From positions 62,001 to 126,000 of the forward strand of contig NZ_PQSR01000004.1 in assembly GCF_002920635.1 (NCBI RefSeq): a stretch of DNA of 64,000 nt, in the 5' to 3' direction. This document shows positions 27,271-35,896 of the stretch, one piece after another; position 1 is the first letter of the stretch; each line of letters begins with the position of its first letter. The notes under the pieces were generated by a model. That model was not told where the DNA came from. It was given only the letters and a program-made list of their open reading frames with translations, and ran no database searches. The position numbers and the translations under genes were made by a program. Source of the DNA: Streptomyces sp. Ru72 (GTDB lineage Bacteria > Actinomycetota > Actinomycetes > Streptomycetales > Streptomycetaceae).

Positions 27271-27404
27271 GCTGCCAAGCTACGTGCACGACCCGTGGAG
27301 CGCTCGCGGGCGTACTCCCTTTCCACCGCCCCGGAAGCGGGTGCAGGCCCCTGTACTCCCCATTTGCAGTCGGCCGAATCGCGCTTCGATCACCCCTCGG
27401 TAAG

Positions 27405-27419
27405 CTGACGGCATGACAG
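27405..27419. promoter_or_regulatory. Imperfect operator over the TetR start codon
   Basis: CTGACGGCATGACAG spans the ATG at 27413. It matches the CTGAC-N5-GTCAG operator except for one base in the right arm. If functional it would give negative autoregulation. Confidence 0.4.
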
Positions 27420-28060
27420 GACAAGTGCGTACCGTCGACGGCCGCGTGGCCGGTCGACGCGGGCAGGCGACGCGGCAGAAGCTGCTCGACTGCCTCAGCG
27501 AGATGCTCAGCTCCTCGCCTTACCGCGACGTCAAAGTCATTGATGTCGCCCGGAAGGCGGGGACGTCACCGGCGACCTTCTACCAGTACTTCCCGGACGT
27601 CGAGGGCGCGGTCCTCGAGATCGCGGACCAAATGGCCGCGGAGGGCGCCGGGTTGACCCAGCTGCTGGAAGGCCGCTCCTGGGCCGGGAAGGCCGGCTGG
27701 CAGACCGCGCAGGAACTCGTGGAGGGGTTCCTGGAGTTCTGGCGCAAACACGACGCCATCCTGCGCGTCGTGGACCTCGGCGCGGCCGAGGGCGACAAGC
27801 GCTTCTACAAGATCCGTATGAAGGTCCTGAACTCGGTGAACAACTCCCTCGCGGAGTCGATCGCCGAGCTCCAGTCCAAGGGCAGGGTCGACAAGGACGT
27901 GAACCCGGCGGCCGTTGCGGGCGCGCTCGTGGCGATGCTCGCGTCCGTGTCCTCCCACCAGAAGGGCTTCACGTCCTGGGGCGTCAAGCAGGCCGAACTG
28001 AAGCCGAACCTCGCGCTGCTGGTGTACCTGGGCGTCACCGGCAGGAAGCCGACGAGGTAG
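27413..28060 (+). CDS. TetR-family transcriptional regulator
   Basis: A 215-residue regulator. The N-terminal helix-turn-helix is at about residues 18-65 (RQKLLDCLSEMLSSSPYRDVKVIDVARKAGTSPATFYQYFPDVEGAV), followed by a helical ligand-binding domain. It sits between the afsK block and the catabolic genes, and an imperfect copy of the regulon palindrome overlaps its start. That makes it a candidate repressor of the catabolic regulon, possibly responding to an acyl-CoA intermediate. This is inference; conserved relatives near afsK may have another role. Confidence 0.85.
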   Translation: MTGQVRTVDGRVAGRRGQATRQKLLDCLSEMLSSSPYRDVKVIDVARKAGTSPATFYQYFPDVEGAVLEIADQMAAEGAGLTQLLEGRSWAGKAGWQTAQELVEGFLEFWRKHDAILRVVDLGAAEGDKRFYKIRMKVLNSVNNSLAESIAELQSKGRVDKDVNPAAVAGALVAMLASVSSHQKGFTSWGVKQAELKPNLALLVYLGVTGRKPTR

Positions 28061-28187
28061 CGCCGGCCACGGCACTTCGCCGCGACGGCGCCAAGTCCTG
28101 TCACCCAGGCGGCGGTTCACCCGAGTGGACCGCCGCCCGTCGCGCCGTCCGACCCACCGTGCCGGTGCCCCGTGTCCAGGAGGGCGG

Positions 28188-28661
28188 TCACCGCGGTACG
28201 ACCCGGAACAGGCGGATCTCCCGCTCCACCCGCTCCTGATACGTGGCGTACGGCGGCCAGAACGCCAGTACCGCCCTCCAGGCGGCCTCCCGCTCGCTCT
28301 CCCGCAGCAGATGGGCCGTGACCGGGATGTCCTCGCCCTTGAAGCTGATCTCCGCGTCGGGGTGGGCGAGGAGGTTGCGGGTCCAGGCCGGATGGCCGGG
28401 CAGCCCGAAGTTGGAGCCGATCAGGAGCCAGCTGCCGCCCTCCTCCGGCATGCACGCGAGCGGCGTACGGCGGGCGAGGCCGCTTCTCGCACCGGTGGAC
28501 GTGAGGATCACGCCCGGCAGCATCCGCGCGCTGAGCAGAACCCTTCCACCGGTCAGCCGGTGCACCGCGCGGTCCAGGGCGGGCACCACGTGCGGCGCGG
28601 CCCTGGCGAAGACCCGCGTGGAGGACACCTTCTGCACGATCCGTACACCGAGGCCCGTCAC
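28188..28661 (-). CDS. Deazaflavin-dependent nitroreductase family protein
   Basis: A 157-residue split-barrel protein of the Ddn/DUF385 family, predicted to use F420H2. Segments are MLPGVILTSTGARSGLARRTPL, WLLIGSNFGLPGHPAWTRNLLAHPDAEISFKGEDIPV and a C-terminal WPPYATYQERVEREIRLFRVVP. GTG 28661 overlaps the TGA of the upstream acyl-CoA dehydrogenase by four bases (GTGA), so the two are translationally coupled and belong to one catabolic operon. In related pathways such enzymes reduce enone or quinone-like ring intermediates. The substrate here is unknown. The frame is intact. Confidence 0.85.
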   Translation of the reverse strand: MTGLGVRIVQKVSSTRVFARAAPHVVPALDRAVHRLTGGRVLLSARMLPGVILTSTGARSGLARRTPLACMPEEGGSWLLIGSNFGLPGHPAWTRNLLAHPDAEISFKGEDIPVTAHLLRESEREAAWRAVLAFWPPYATYQERVEREIRLFRVVPR

Positions 28662-29917
28662 ACCGCCACCTCCCCGCGCTCGAAGAGCCCCACCACGTCC
28701 GCCGCGTGCGCCCGCAGCTGGTGCACGGGTCCGAACAGCAGCTCGTCGCCGGTGGCCCGTTTGAAGTAGAGATGCGCCGTGTGCTCCCAGGTGAACCCGA
28801 TGCCGCCGTGCAGCTGGATGCCCTCGGCAGCGGCGGTCCGCAACGCCTGAAGGGCCTCGGCGAGCGCGAGCCCGCCGACCAACCCGCCCCTCTTCCTCCG
28901 CCGCCATTCCAAGGAGATTCCCCCCGTGCTCAACATTCGGGGGCACCCCCATCGCGCCGCACCTCCTGATTCCCTCGCGGCGGCCCAGGCCGCGTAGTAC
29001 GCCGCCGAGCGCGCCGCGCGCACCCGCACGTACACGTCGGCCAGCCGGTGCTTCACGGCCTGGAAGGAACCGATGGGCCGACCGAACTGCTCCCGCTGCC
29101 CGACGTACTCGACGGTCCGCTCCAACACCCGGTCGGCGGCGCCCACAGCCTCGCAGGCGAGCACGGCGGCGGCACGGTCCCCGACCGAGGCGAGCGCCCC
29201 CGCCACGTCGGCGCCGTCCTCACCGAGCAATTCCGCCTCGGCGTCCCGGAGTTGGATACGGGCGCAGGGCCGCGTCCCGTCGAGGGCGGTCTGCCGCGCA
29301 CGGACGACACCGTCCCGTACGAGGAACAGCAGCGTCCGGGACCGCGCGAACCCCCCGGCGTGCGCGGCCACGACCAGGAGCCCCGCGCTGTGCCCGTCGA
29401 GGACCTGCGCCGCCTCCCCGTACAGCCGCCAGGTGCCGGCCGCCCGCCGCGCCTGGATGCCACCGGCCCTGCCGCCGCCCGCCCAGTCCCCCCGGTTGTC
29501 CCCGGCGAGGGCGAGGGCGGTGGCGAGGGCGGTGCCCGGTACGGCGAGGGTGGCGGTCAGCTCGCCGGCGGCGATCCGGGGCAGCAGGGCGCTGCGCTGG
29601 GCGTCGGTGCCCAGGGCGAGCAGCAGGGGCGCGGCGAGGACCGCGGTGGCGAGCAGCGGGGAGGGGGCGAGGACCCGGCCCACCTCCTCGCAGGCGAGGG
29701 CGAGTTCGGTCGTGCCGCAGCCCGCACCGCCGTAGGCCTCGGGGAGCGCCAGCCCGGGCAGGCCGAGCCGTCCGCCGAGGGCGGCCCACAGGGCGGGGTC
29801 GTACCCGGCGGCGGTCCCTGCGGCCGCGCGCACTTCCTCCGGGCCGCAGCGCTTGGCCAGCACCTCGCGCACCGTGCGGCGGATCTCGTCCTGTTCGGCG
29901 GTGAAGCGGGTGTCCAT
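28658..29917 (-). CDS. Acyl-CoA dehydrogenase with a foreign internal segment
   Basis: An FAD-dependent acyl-CoA dehydrogenase, 419 residues: N-terminal helical domain with LPGLALPEAYGGAGCGTTELALACEEVGRVLAPSPL, middle beta domain, then EQFGRPIGSFQAVKHRLADVYVRVRAARSAAYYAAWAA and AAEGIQLHGGIGFTWEHTAHLYFKRA. Between AAWAAARES and LALAEALQALR lies a 30-residue stretch with many Arg, Trp and Gly, encoded by 28885-28970, where a helix is expected. That DNA contains a GGGGGCACCCCC palindrome, so a small repeat seems to have inserted in frame. The active site may be disturbed. An operator lies 23 bases upstream of the start. Confidence 0.75.
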   Translation of the reverse strand: MDTRFTAEQDEIRRTVREVLAKRCGPEEVRAAAGTAAGYDPALWAALGGRLGLPGLALPEAYGGAGCGTTELALACEEVGRVLAPSPLLATAVLAAPLLLALGTDAQRSALLPRIAAGELTATLAVPGTALATALALAGDNRGDWAGGGRAGGIQARRAAGTWRLYGEAAQVLDGHSAGLLVVAAHAGGFARSRTLLFLVRDGVVRARQTALDGTRPCARIQLRDAEAELLGEDGADVAGALASVGDRAAAVLACEAVGAADRVLERTVEYVGQREQFGRPIGSFQAVKHRLADVYVRVRAARSAAYYAAWAAARESGGAARWGCPRMLSTGGISLEWRRRKRGGLVGGLALAEALQALRTAAAEGIQLHGGIGFTWEHTAHLYFKRATGDELLFGPVHQLRAHAADVVGLFERGEVAV

Positions 29918-29939
29918 GCGCGACCGCCCCTTTCACGAT

Positions 29940-29954
29940 CTGATGTACCGTCAT
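29940..29954. promoter_or_regulatory. Palindromic operator, copy 2
   Basis: CTGATGTACCGTCAT, upstream of the acyl-CoA dehydrogenase. Together with copy 3 it flanks the 102-base divergent promoter region. Confidence 0.65.
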
Positions 29955-30000
29955 ATTAGGCGAGGCGGTCTTCGCGCGCACAGGTCCCGGCGGCGGATAC

Positions 30001-30015
30001 CTGATGTGCCGTCAG
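30001..30015. promoter_or_regulatory. Palindromic operator, copy 3
   Basis: CTGATGTGCCGTCAG, five bases upstream of the ATG of the thiolase-like gene. It would overlap the ribosome-binding region. Confidence 0.7.
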
Positions 30016-30019
30016 ATCT

Positions 30020-31193
30020 ATGACTCCAAGGTCCGGTCAACGCACCGCGGTCGTCGGAGTGGCGCTCTCCGACTGCGGGCGGGTCGACGACGCGACCCCG
30101 TACGCCCTGCACGCCCAGGCCGCCCGCCGCGCCCTCGCCGACGCGGGCCTGGACCGGGCGCTGGTCGACGGCTTCGCCTCCGCCGGGCTCGGCACACTGG
30201 CGCCGGCGGAGGTGGCCGAGTACCTCGGCCTGCGGCCCACCTGGGTCGATTCCACGTCCGTCGGCGGCTCCACCTGGGAGGTCATGGCGGCCCACGCGGC
30301 GGACGCGATCGCTGCGGGCCGCGCCAAGGCGGTGCTGCTGGTCTACGGTTCCACGGCCCGCGCGGACTTGAGGGCGGGCCGCCGCACCGGCACCCTGTCC
30401 TTCGGCGCCCGCGGCCCGCTGCAGTTCGAGGTGCCGTACGGCCACACGCTGATCGCCAAGTACGCGATGGCGGCCCGCCGCCACATGCACGCCCACGGCA
30501 CGACGATCGAGCAGCTGGCCGAGGTGGCGGTGCAGGCCCGGGCCAACGCGGCGGCCAACCCGGAAGCCGTGTTCCGGGACCCGATCACGGTCGAGGACGT
30601 CCTGGCGGGGCCGGTGATCGCGGACCCTTCACCAAGCTCCACTGCTGCGTACGCTCCGACGGCGGGGCGGCGGTCCTGCTGGTGGCCGAGGACCTGGTAC
30701 GGGACTGCCGTACGCGGCCGGTGTGGGTGCTGGGGGCCGGAGAGCACGTCTCGCACCCGACGATGTCCGAGTGGCCGGACTTCACGGTGTCCCCGGCGGC
30801 GGTGAGCGGCCGCCTCGCCTTCGAGCGGGCCGGGGTGCGCCCGGCGGAGATCGACTTCGCCGAGATCTACGACGCCTTCACCTACATGACGCTGGTGACA
30901 CTGGAGGACCTCGGCTTCTGCGGGAAGGGCGAGGGCCGGGCGTTCGTGGAGAAGGGGCGGCTGCTGGTGGAGGGCGGGGAGCTGCCGGTGAACACGGACG
31001 GGGCGGGCTGTCCGCCCAGCATCCGGGCATGCGGGGGCTGTTCCTGCTGGTGGAGGCGGTACGGCAACTGCGGGGCGAGGCCGGGGCACGGCAGGTCCGC
31101 AAGAGGGGCGGGCGGCTTCCGGAACTGGCGGTGGCCTCAGGGACGGGGGGCTGGTTCTGCTCGTCGGGGACGGTGGTGCTGGGGCGGGGGTGA
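30020..31193 (+). pseudogene. Thiolase-like / lipid-transfer (SCP-x type) protein, two frameshifts
   Basis: A thiolase-fold protein of the acetyl-CoA acetyltransferase/lipid-transfer group often linked to DUF35 proteins in steroid-type catabolism. The first frame runs from TAVVGVALSDCGRV to VEDVLAGPVIADP. The frame shifts at about 30629 to FTKLHCCVRSDGGAAVLLV and continues through YDAFTYMTLVTLEDLGFCGKGEG and LPVNTDGAG. It shifts again near 31005 to GLSAQHPGMRGLFLLVEAVRQLRGE. Each site looks like a one-base loss. Joined frames give a normal-length protein of about 390 residues. Confidence 0.8.
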
Positions 31194-31235
31194 GGGCCGC
31201 AGGGACGGCGTTCCGGGGTGACGGATACTCGGGGC

Positions 31236-31901
31236 ATGGCAACGGATCTTCACGAGCTGCTCAGGTCCCTGCGGGTGTGGGACCCCGAGACCACCGAGCT
31301 GCCCTCGTTCGACCCGGCGGCGGCGCCCGGGGAGCCGCTCGCGCTGTTCACGGAGTGGTTGGCGCAGGCGGTGGCGGCGGGGCAGACCGAGCCGCACACC
31401 ATGTCGCTGGCGACGGCGGACGCGGACGGCACACCCGACGTGCGGATCGTGATGCTGCACGGCGCGGACGCGGACGGCTGGTCGTTCGCGACGCACGCGG
31501 GCAGCCGCAAGGGCCGGCAGCTGGCGGCCCGGCCGTATGCCGCCCTCGGCTTCTACTGGCCCGTGCAGGGCCGCCAGGTCCGGGTGCGCGGTCCGGTCAC
31601 GGCCGCGCCGTCGCAGGAGGGGCAGGCGGATCTGCACGCCCGCTCGACCGGGGCGCTGGCGGCGGCGCTCACGGGCCGTCAGAGCGAAGTACTGGGCTCC
31701 GCCGAGGAACTGGAACGGGCGTCGGAGCAGGCCTGGGAGCAGGCCCAGCGCGAGCCGGATGCGCCGGTGCCGTCCTGGACGCTGTACCGCCTCCGGGCCG
31801 AGGAGGTGGAGTTCTTCCAGGGGGACGCGAGGCGCCGGCACGTGCGGCTCCGCTACCGCCGTACCGGGGACGGATGGGCGACGGAACTGCTGTGGCCGTG
31901 A
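31236..31901 (+). CDS. Pyridoxamine 5-phosphate oxidase-family protein
   Basis: A 221-residue FMN-binding split-barrel protein like PdxH: MSLATADADGTPDVRIVMLHGADADGWSFATHAGSRKGRQLAARPYAALGFYWP, RQVRVRGPV, and a C-terminal WTLYRLRAEEVEFFQGDARRRHVRLRYRR. These cover the FMN phosphate and substrate segments of PdxH, so either vitamin B6 salvage or a related FMN reduction is possible. ATG 31236 is preferred over GTG 31218. No regulon operator is close. Confidence 0.85.
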   Translation: MATDLHELLRSLRVWDPETTELPSFDPAAAPGEPLALFTEWLAQAVAAGQTEPHTMSLATADADGTPDVRIVMLHGADADGWSFATHAGSRKGRQLAARPYAALGFYWPVQGRQVRVRGPVTAAPSQEGQADLHARSTGALAAALTGRQSEVLGSAEELERASEQAWEQAQREPDAPVPSWTLYRLRAEEVEFFQGDARRRHVRLRYRRTGDGWATELLWP

Positions 31902-31908
31902 GGGAGCG

Positions 31909-32781
31909 TCACGCGTCCTTGAACTCGTACATCGCGAAATCCGCCACCGGACGGTAGCCGAGCCTCTGGTAGAGGCCGTTGCTCGTGGGGTTCGCGAGGT
32001 CGGTGAAGAGCAGCACCTCCTTGGCGCCCGCGTCGAGCGCGGCCCGGCTGACCGCCGCGGTGGCGGCCCCTGCGTAGCCGCGGCCGCGCAATGGGGCGGG
32101 GGTGTAGACGGTGGCGACACGGACCTGCCCGGCGACCTCGGGCGTGACGCTCGCCATCGAGACGGGCGTGCCGTCGGGGTTCTCCCACAGCGTGACGCCG
32201 CCATGGGCGAGCCTGCTCTCGGCCCAGCGGTCCGGGTCCTGTGCGGCGCCCTCGCCGATGTCCGCCGCGAACGCCGCGAACCACCGCGCGACCAGCTCAT
32301 GGTCGTCCGCGGCGGCGACGCGGGCGCGGCCGGGCGGCGCGGGCTCGGGCGGGGTGAGGGTGCCGAGGCGGTACAGCCGTTGGCGCTGCGCGAGGCCGGC
32401 GGGTGCACCGGTGCGCCCCTCCCAGGCGGTGGCGAACGCGGCCGCCGCCTCCGCCGGTCCCACGACGGACGGAACCGCTCGCCCGTCCTCGGCCAGCCAT
32501 GCCGCCAGCTTCTCTGCGGCCTCGGCGGTGAGGGCGGTGACGTTGAGCCCGTAGGGGGGTGTCCGCATCACGGTGGCTCCTACGGTGCCGCCGCCGTCGA
32601 CGTACCGGCCGTAGTACGGCGCCTCCTCACCGAAGACGGTCCGTCCCTCCGTCCGGAGCCGGTCGGTGACCGTCAGCTGGACGGTGTGCAGCGCGGGCTC
32701 GGACCACAGGAACGCCCCGGCCCGGTCGAGGAACTCCTCGAGGTCATCGGTGAACTGCCAGTCGTACGCGTCTGAAGCCAT
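31909..32781 (-). CDS. GNAT-family N-acetyltransferase
   Basis: A 290-residue protein whose C-terminal 130 residues form a GNAT domain: VRVATVYTPAPLRGRGYAGAATAAVSRAALDAGAKEVLLFTDLANPTSNGLYQRLGYRPVADFAMYEF, with the R/Q-x-x-G-x-G/A acetyl-CoA loop (RGRGYA). The N-terminal half is a degenerate second acetyltransferase-like domain. Substrate unknown. It is convergent with the PdxH-like gene, with stop codons seven bases apart. Confidence 0.85.
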   Translation of the reverse strand: MASDAYDWQFTDDLEEFLDRAGAFLWSEPALHTVQLTVTDRLRTEGRTVFGEEAPYYGRYVDGGGTVGATVMRTPPYGLNVTALTAEAAEKLAAWLAEDGRAVPSVVGPAEAAAAFATAWEGRTGAPAGLAQRQRLYRLGTLTPPEPAPPGRARVAAADDHELVARWFAAFAADIGEGAAQDPDRWAESRLAHGGVTLWENPDGTPVSMASVTPEVAGQVRVATVYTPAPLRGRGYAGAATAAVSRAALDAGAKEVLLFTDLANPTSNGLYQRLGYRPVADFAMYEFKDA

Positions 32782-32820
32782 ACGACACGATCTCGTGAAC
32801 CACCGGCCCACGCATGCGAT

Positions 32821-33435
32821 TTACGTCTCCTGGCGGGCACCCGGCGGCTCGGGGTCGCTCGCGATCCTGGCGTGCAGATGCACGTCCCGGAACGCGTCGT
32901 GCCGTCCCGCTGCGAACATCGCGTCGCGCAGCGTCCCCTCGTACCGGAAGCCGCACCGCTCGGCGATACGGCAGGACGCCTCGTGGCCGAGGGCATGGCC
33001 CAGTTCCAGGCGGTGCAGGCCGAGGCCGGTGAAGGCCCAGTGGGCGGCGAGCGCGAGCGCGCGGGTGGCGACGCCGTGGCCACGGGCCTCGGGCAGCACC
33101 CAGTAGCCGACGCGGGCCAGGCGCAGGACGCGGTCGATCTCGTTGACGCCGATGTGCCCCAGTGTCGTACCGCTCGCGGCGTCCGAGATCCGGAACGACA
33201 CGCTGCTCCCGTTCGCGGTGCCCTGCGCCTTCGACCGAAGCGACTCGCGCGCGTCGGCCTTGTCCCGCACGATCTTCAGCGGCGTGTTCCACCGCGTGAA
33301 ATCCGGGTCCGTCAGCCCTCGGTGCCACGCCTCGAGGTGAGCGTCGGACTCCGGGTCCCAGAAACCCAACCGCAAACCCTGGCCCTGGAGTTCGGGAACG
33401 GCTTGGCTGAGGGTCCTCTCGTGTATGTCGGCCAT
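32821..33435 (-). CDS. GNAT-family acetyltransferase (RimJ/RimL type)
   Basis: A 204-residue acetyltransferase: GLRLGFWDPESDAHLEAWHRGLTDPDFTRWN, IGVNEIDRVLRLARVGYWVLPEARGHGVATRALALAAHWAFTGLGLHRLELGH, and CGFRYEGTLRDAMFAAGRHDAFRDVHLHARI. The PEARGHGVATRAL segment is the acetyl-CoA loop. Relatives acetylate ribosomal protein N-termini or small amines. ATG 33435 is chosen over ATG 33447. It is separated by 40 bases from the next GNAT gene on the same strand, so they may be cotranscribed. Confidence 0.85.
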   Translation of the reverse strand: MADIHERTLSQAVPELQGQGLRLGFWDPESDAHLEAWHRGLTDPDFTRWNTPLKIVRDKADARESLRSKAQGTANGSSVSFRISDAASGTTLGHIGVNEIDRVLRLARVGYWVLPEARGHGVATRALALAAHWAFTGLGLHRLELGHALGHEASCRIAERCGFRYEGTLRDAMFAAGRHDAFRDVHLHARIASDPEPPGARQET

Positions 33436-33447
33436 CGGGCCATTCAA

Positions 33448-33867
33448 TCAATCCGCACCGGATGCGATCACCGGTTTTTCCCGCGGCCGGAACACGGGCA
33501 CGCCCTCCCTGAAGGCCACCTCCAGCGCCATGCCGACCCGCAGCCCGGACGGTCCGGACCCCACCACCTCGGTCATGATCCGCGGCCCGTACGCGAGGTC
33601 GACCACGGCGGCGACGTACGGTACGCGCTCGTCGAAGGGCGGCAGGTCGTTGCGGTGGACGACGGACCAGGTGTAGAGCGCGGCCCGGCCACTGGCCTGC
33701 TCCCAGGTCACGTCGTCGCTCCAGCAGAAGGGGCAGAACTCGCGCGGGGAGTGGTGGGCCCGCCCGCAGGCCGCGCAGCGGCGGACCAGCAGCCGTCCCC
33801 GCGCCGCCGCGTCCCAGTAGGGGCGTGTGAAGGCGTCCACGTCGGGGACGTCGAAGCGCCCGCTCAC
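33448..33867 (-). CDS. DUF35 zinc-ribbon/OB-fold acyl-CoA-associated protein
   Basis: A 139-residue protein with an N-terminal rubredoxin-like zinc ribbon (CAACGRAHHSPREFCPFC) and an OB fold (ALYTWSVVHRND, PYVAAVVDLAYGPRIMTEVV, MALEVAFREG). Such proteins pair with thiolase-like enzymes in steroid and polyketide side-chain catabolism. GTG 33867 overlaps the TGA of the upstream DoxX-like gene by four bases, hence coupled translation. Intact, though its expected partner, the thiolase at 30.0 kb, is broken. Confidence 0.85.
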   Translation of the reverse strand: MSGRFDVPDVDAFTRPYWDAAARGRLLVRRCAACGRAHHSPREFCPFCWSDDVTWEQASGRAALYTWSVVHRNDLPPFDERVPYVAAVVDLAYGPRIMTEVVGSGPSGLRVGMALEVAFREGVPVFRPREKPVIASGAD

Positions 33868-34315
33868 CGGAACAGCCCCAGCGCGCCGTCCACCGACCAG
33901 GTCTGCCACGACATCCCGAACAGCGCCACCACCGAGATCAGCGCCATCATCGAGTTCTGTCCCTGCTCGGCCCAGTCGTGGATCACGAGGATGAAGTACA
34001 GGACGTTGAGCACGAGTCCGCCGACCAGGGCGACCGGCGTGAGGAAGCCGTGATCAGCCCGAGGCCCAGGGCCAGCTCCGCGTACGCCACCACGTACGCC
34101 ATCGTCCTCGGCCTGGGCGCGACCACCGCGTCGAAGCCGTTGCGCACCGCCGTCCAGTGGTGCGCGGCGGCGATGTCCGCGGCCCACGCGATCCCGGTCC
34201 CCCGCTCGAACCACGCCTTCCTGTCCTTGTGCCGCCAGCTCTCCAGCCACCACAGCCCGAGCCTGATGCGCAGCACGGCGAGCCATTCCCCGCCGGTGAG
34301 CCAGATCGTGTCCAT
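33864..34315 (-). pseudogene. DoxX-like membrane protein, one frameshift
   Basis: A small membrane protein of about 150 residues with four helices. The first frame reads MDTIWLTGGEWLAVLRIRLGLWWLESWRHK to AYAELALGLGLI. The second continues GFLTPVALVGGLVLNVLYFILVIHDWAEQGQNSMMALISVVALFGMSWQTW. The change is near 34052 and looks like a one-base loss. A palindromic operator lies 24 bases before the start. Its 3-prime end is coupled to the DUF35 gene. Confidence 0.75.
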
Positions 34316-34339
34316 GGGCTCTCCTGCCGCCGAGCGGAT

Positions 34340-34354
34340 CTGACGGTATGTCAG
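34340..34354. promoter_or_regulatory. Palindromic operator, copy 4
   Basis: CTGACGGTATGTCAG, 24 bases upstream of the DoxX-like gene. The divergent FAD monooxygenase begins 168 bases away. Confidence 0.7.
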
Positions 34355-34522
34355 TTCAGCTCAAGCACGGCGCACACGCAGGGGGGCGGTCCACCGCTCC
34401 GCCACAACCGGTCCGGCTGCGCCATCGGTCCCACGCACTCCTCCTACAGCCGTGATCGATTCGCAACCGATTCCGGTCTTGACCGAGACCCATCAACGCT
34501 GCGCGTGGTTACGCTCCCGCTC

Positions 34523-35722
34523 ATGGCCGACTCGTCTTCCGCTTCACCGCGTGCCGTGGTGCCCGCCCACGAGGACCGACCGGTGTACGTCGTCGGCGGC
34601 GGCCCGGGCGGGCTCGCCGCCGCGTACGCGTTGCGCGCCCAGGGTGTACGGGCCGTCGTACTGGAGAAGGCCGACCGGGTCGGAGCGTCCTGGCGGCGCC
34701 ACTACGACCGGCTGCACCTGCACACCACGCGGCGCCTGTCCGCCCTGCCCGGGCTGCCGATGCCGCGGTCCTTCGGGCGGTGGGTGTCACGCGACAACGT
34801 GGTGCGCTACCTGGAGAAGTACGCCGAGCACCACCAGCTGGAGATCGTCACCGGCGTCGAGGTCTCCCGCATCGATCCCGCCCCCGACGGCACCGGCTGG
34901 CTGCTGCACGCCACCGGCGGCCGTCAACTGACCGGTAGCGCGGTCGTCGTCGCCACCGGCTACAACCACACCCCGCGCGCGCCCGACTGGCCCGGCCGCG
35001 ACGCATTCACCGGCGAGCTCCTGCACGCCGGCGAGTACCGCAACGCGAAGCCGTACGCCGGACGCGACGTCCTCGTCGTCGGTGTCGGCAACACCGGCGC
35101 CGAGATCGCCGTCGACCTGGTGGAGGGCGGCGCCTCGCGGGTGCGGCTGTCGGTGCGGACGGCGCCCCACATCCTGCGGCGCTCGACCGCCGGGTGGGCC
35201 ACCCAGTACACGGGCGTGCTCGTACGGCGGCTGCCGGTGGGGCTGGTCGACCGGCTGGCCCGGCCGGTGACGAGGCTGAGCGTGCCGGACCTGTCGGCGT
35301 ACGGGCTGCCCCGGCCCGGCACCGGACTGTACAGCAGGGTCAAGGACGGCTCGATCCCCGTGCAGGACGTCGGGCTCATCGACGCCGTGCGCAGGCGGCG
35401 GGTCGAGGTGGTGGCGGCCGTCGAGGGCTTCGAGGGCGGCACGGTCGTCCTCGCCGACGGCAGCCGGATCGAACCGGACGCCGTCATCGCCGCGACCGGG
35501 TACGTCCGCGCCCTGGAGGGCCTGGTCGGGCACCTCGGCGTGCTCGACGCCCGCGGCAGGCCGGTCGTCCACGGCGCCCGCACCCCGGGCACCGCCCCCG
35601 GCCTGTACTTCACCGGGTTCACCAATCCGATCAGCGGGATGCTCCGCGAACTGGCCATCGACGCGCAGAAGATCGCGAAGGCCGTCGCCCGCCAGGTGGA
35701 GCGGACGCGCGCCGCACGCTGA
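34523..35722 (+). CDS. FAD-dependent monooxygenase (CzcO/flavin-monooxygenase type)
   Basis: A 399-residue flavoprotein with an N-terminal FAD site VYVVGGGPGGLAAAYALRAQG (residues about 21-41), an NADPH site VLVVGVGNTGAEIAVDL in the middle and a C-terminal VIAATGYVR motif. The LHTTRRLSALPG stretch fits the flavin-containing monooxygenase/CzcO group. Possible roles are ring or heteroatom oxygenation, or Baeyer-Villiger-like chemistry. ATG 34523 fits the family. Divergent from the DoxX-DUF35 pair. Intact, with a tandem repeat downstream of its stop. Confidence 0.85.
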   Translation: MADSSSASPRAVVPAHEDRPVYVVGGGPGGLAAAYALRAQGVRAVVLEKADRVGASWRRHYDRLHLHTTRRLSALPGLPMPRSFGRWVSRDNVVRYLEKYAEHHQLEIVTGVEVSRIDPAPDGTGWLLHATGGRQLTGSAVVVATGYNHTPRAPDWPGRDAFTGELLHAGEYRNAKPYAGRDVLVVGVGNTGAEIAVDLVEGGASRVRLSVRTAPHILRRSTAGWATQYTGVLVRRLPVGLVDRLARPVTRLSVPDLSAYGLPRPGTGLYSRVKDGSIPVQDVGLIDAVRRRRVEVVAAVEGFEGGTVVLADGSRIEPDAVIAATGYVRALEGLVGHLGVLDARGRPVVHGARTPGTAPGLYFTGFTNPISGMLRELAIDAQKIAKAVARQVERTRAAR

Positions 35723-35812
35723 CACCGACCGGGCGGTTGCGGCACCTGGGCCGCGGACCCGGCGACCGGACGGATCCGGCACGCGGCCGCCGCCCCGGCG
35801 ACCGACCCAGCG

Positions 35813-35896
35813 GGTCCGGCACGGTGGGTCCGACACGGCCGGTCCGACACGGCCGGTCCGACACGGCGGGACCGGCACGGCGGGACCGGCACGGCG
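35813..35896. repeat. Six tandem copies of a 14-base unit
   Basis: Units at 35813, 35827, 35841, 35855, 35869 and 35883 all follow GG(T/A)CCG(G/A)CACGG(C/T)(C/G). Copies 2 and 3 are identical (GGTCCGACACGGCC), as are copies 5 and 6 (GGACCGGCACGGCG). Looser copies extend on both sides. The length is not a multiple of three and no gene covers it. Confidence 0.8.

Noticed and set aside
35813..35896. Tandem repeat as a CRISPR
   Set aside because: The units are contiguous without spacers and only 14 bases long.
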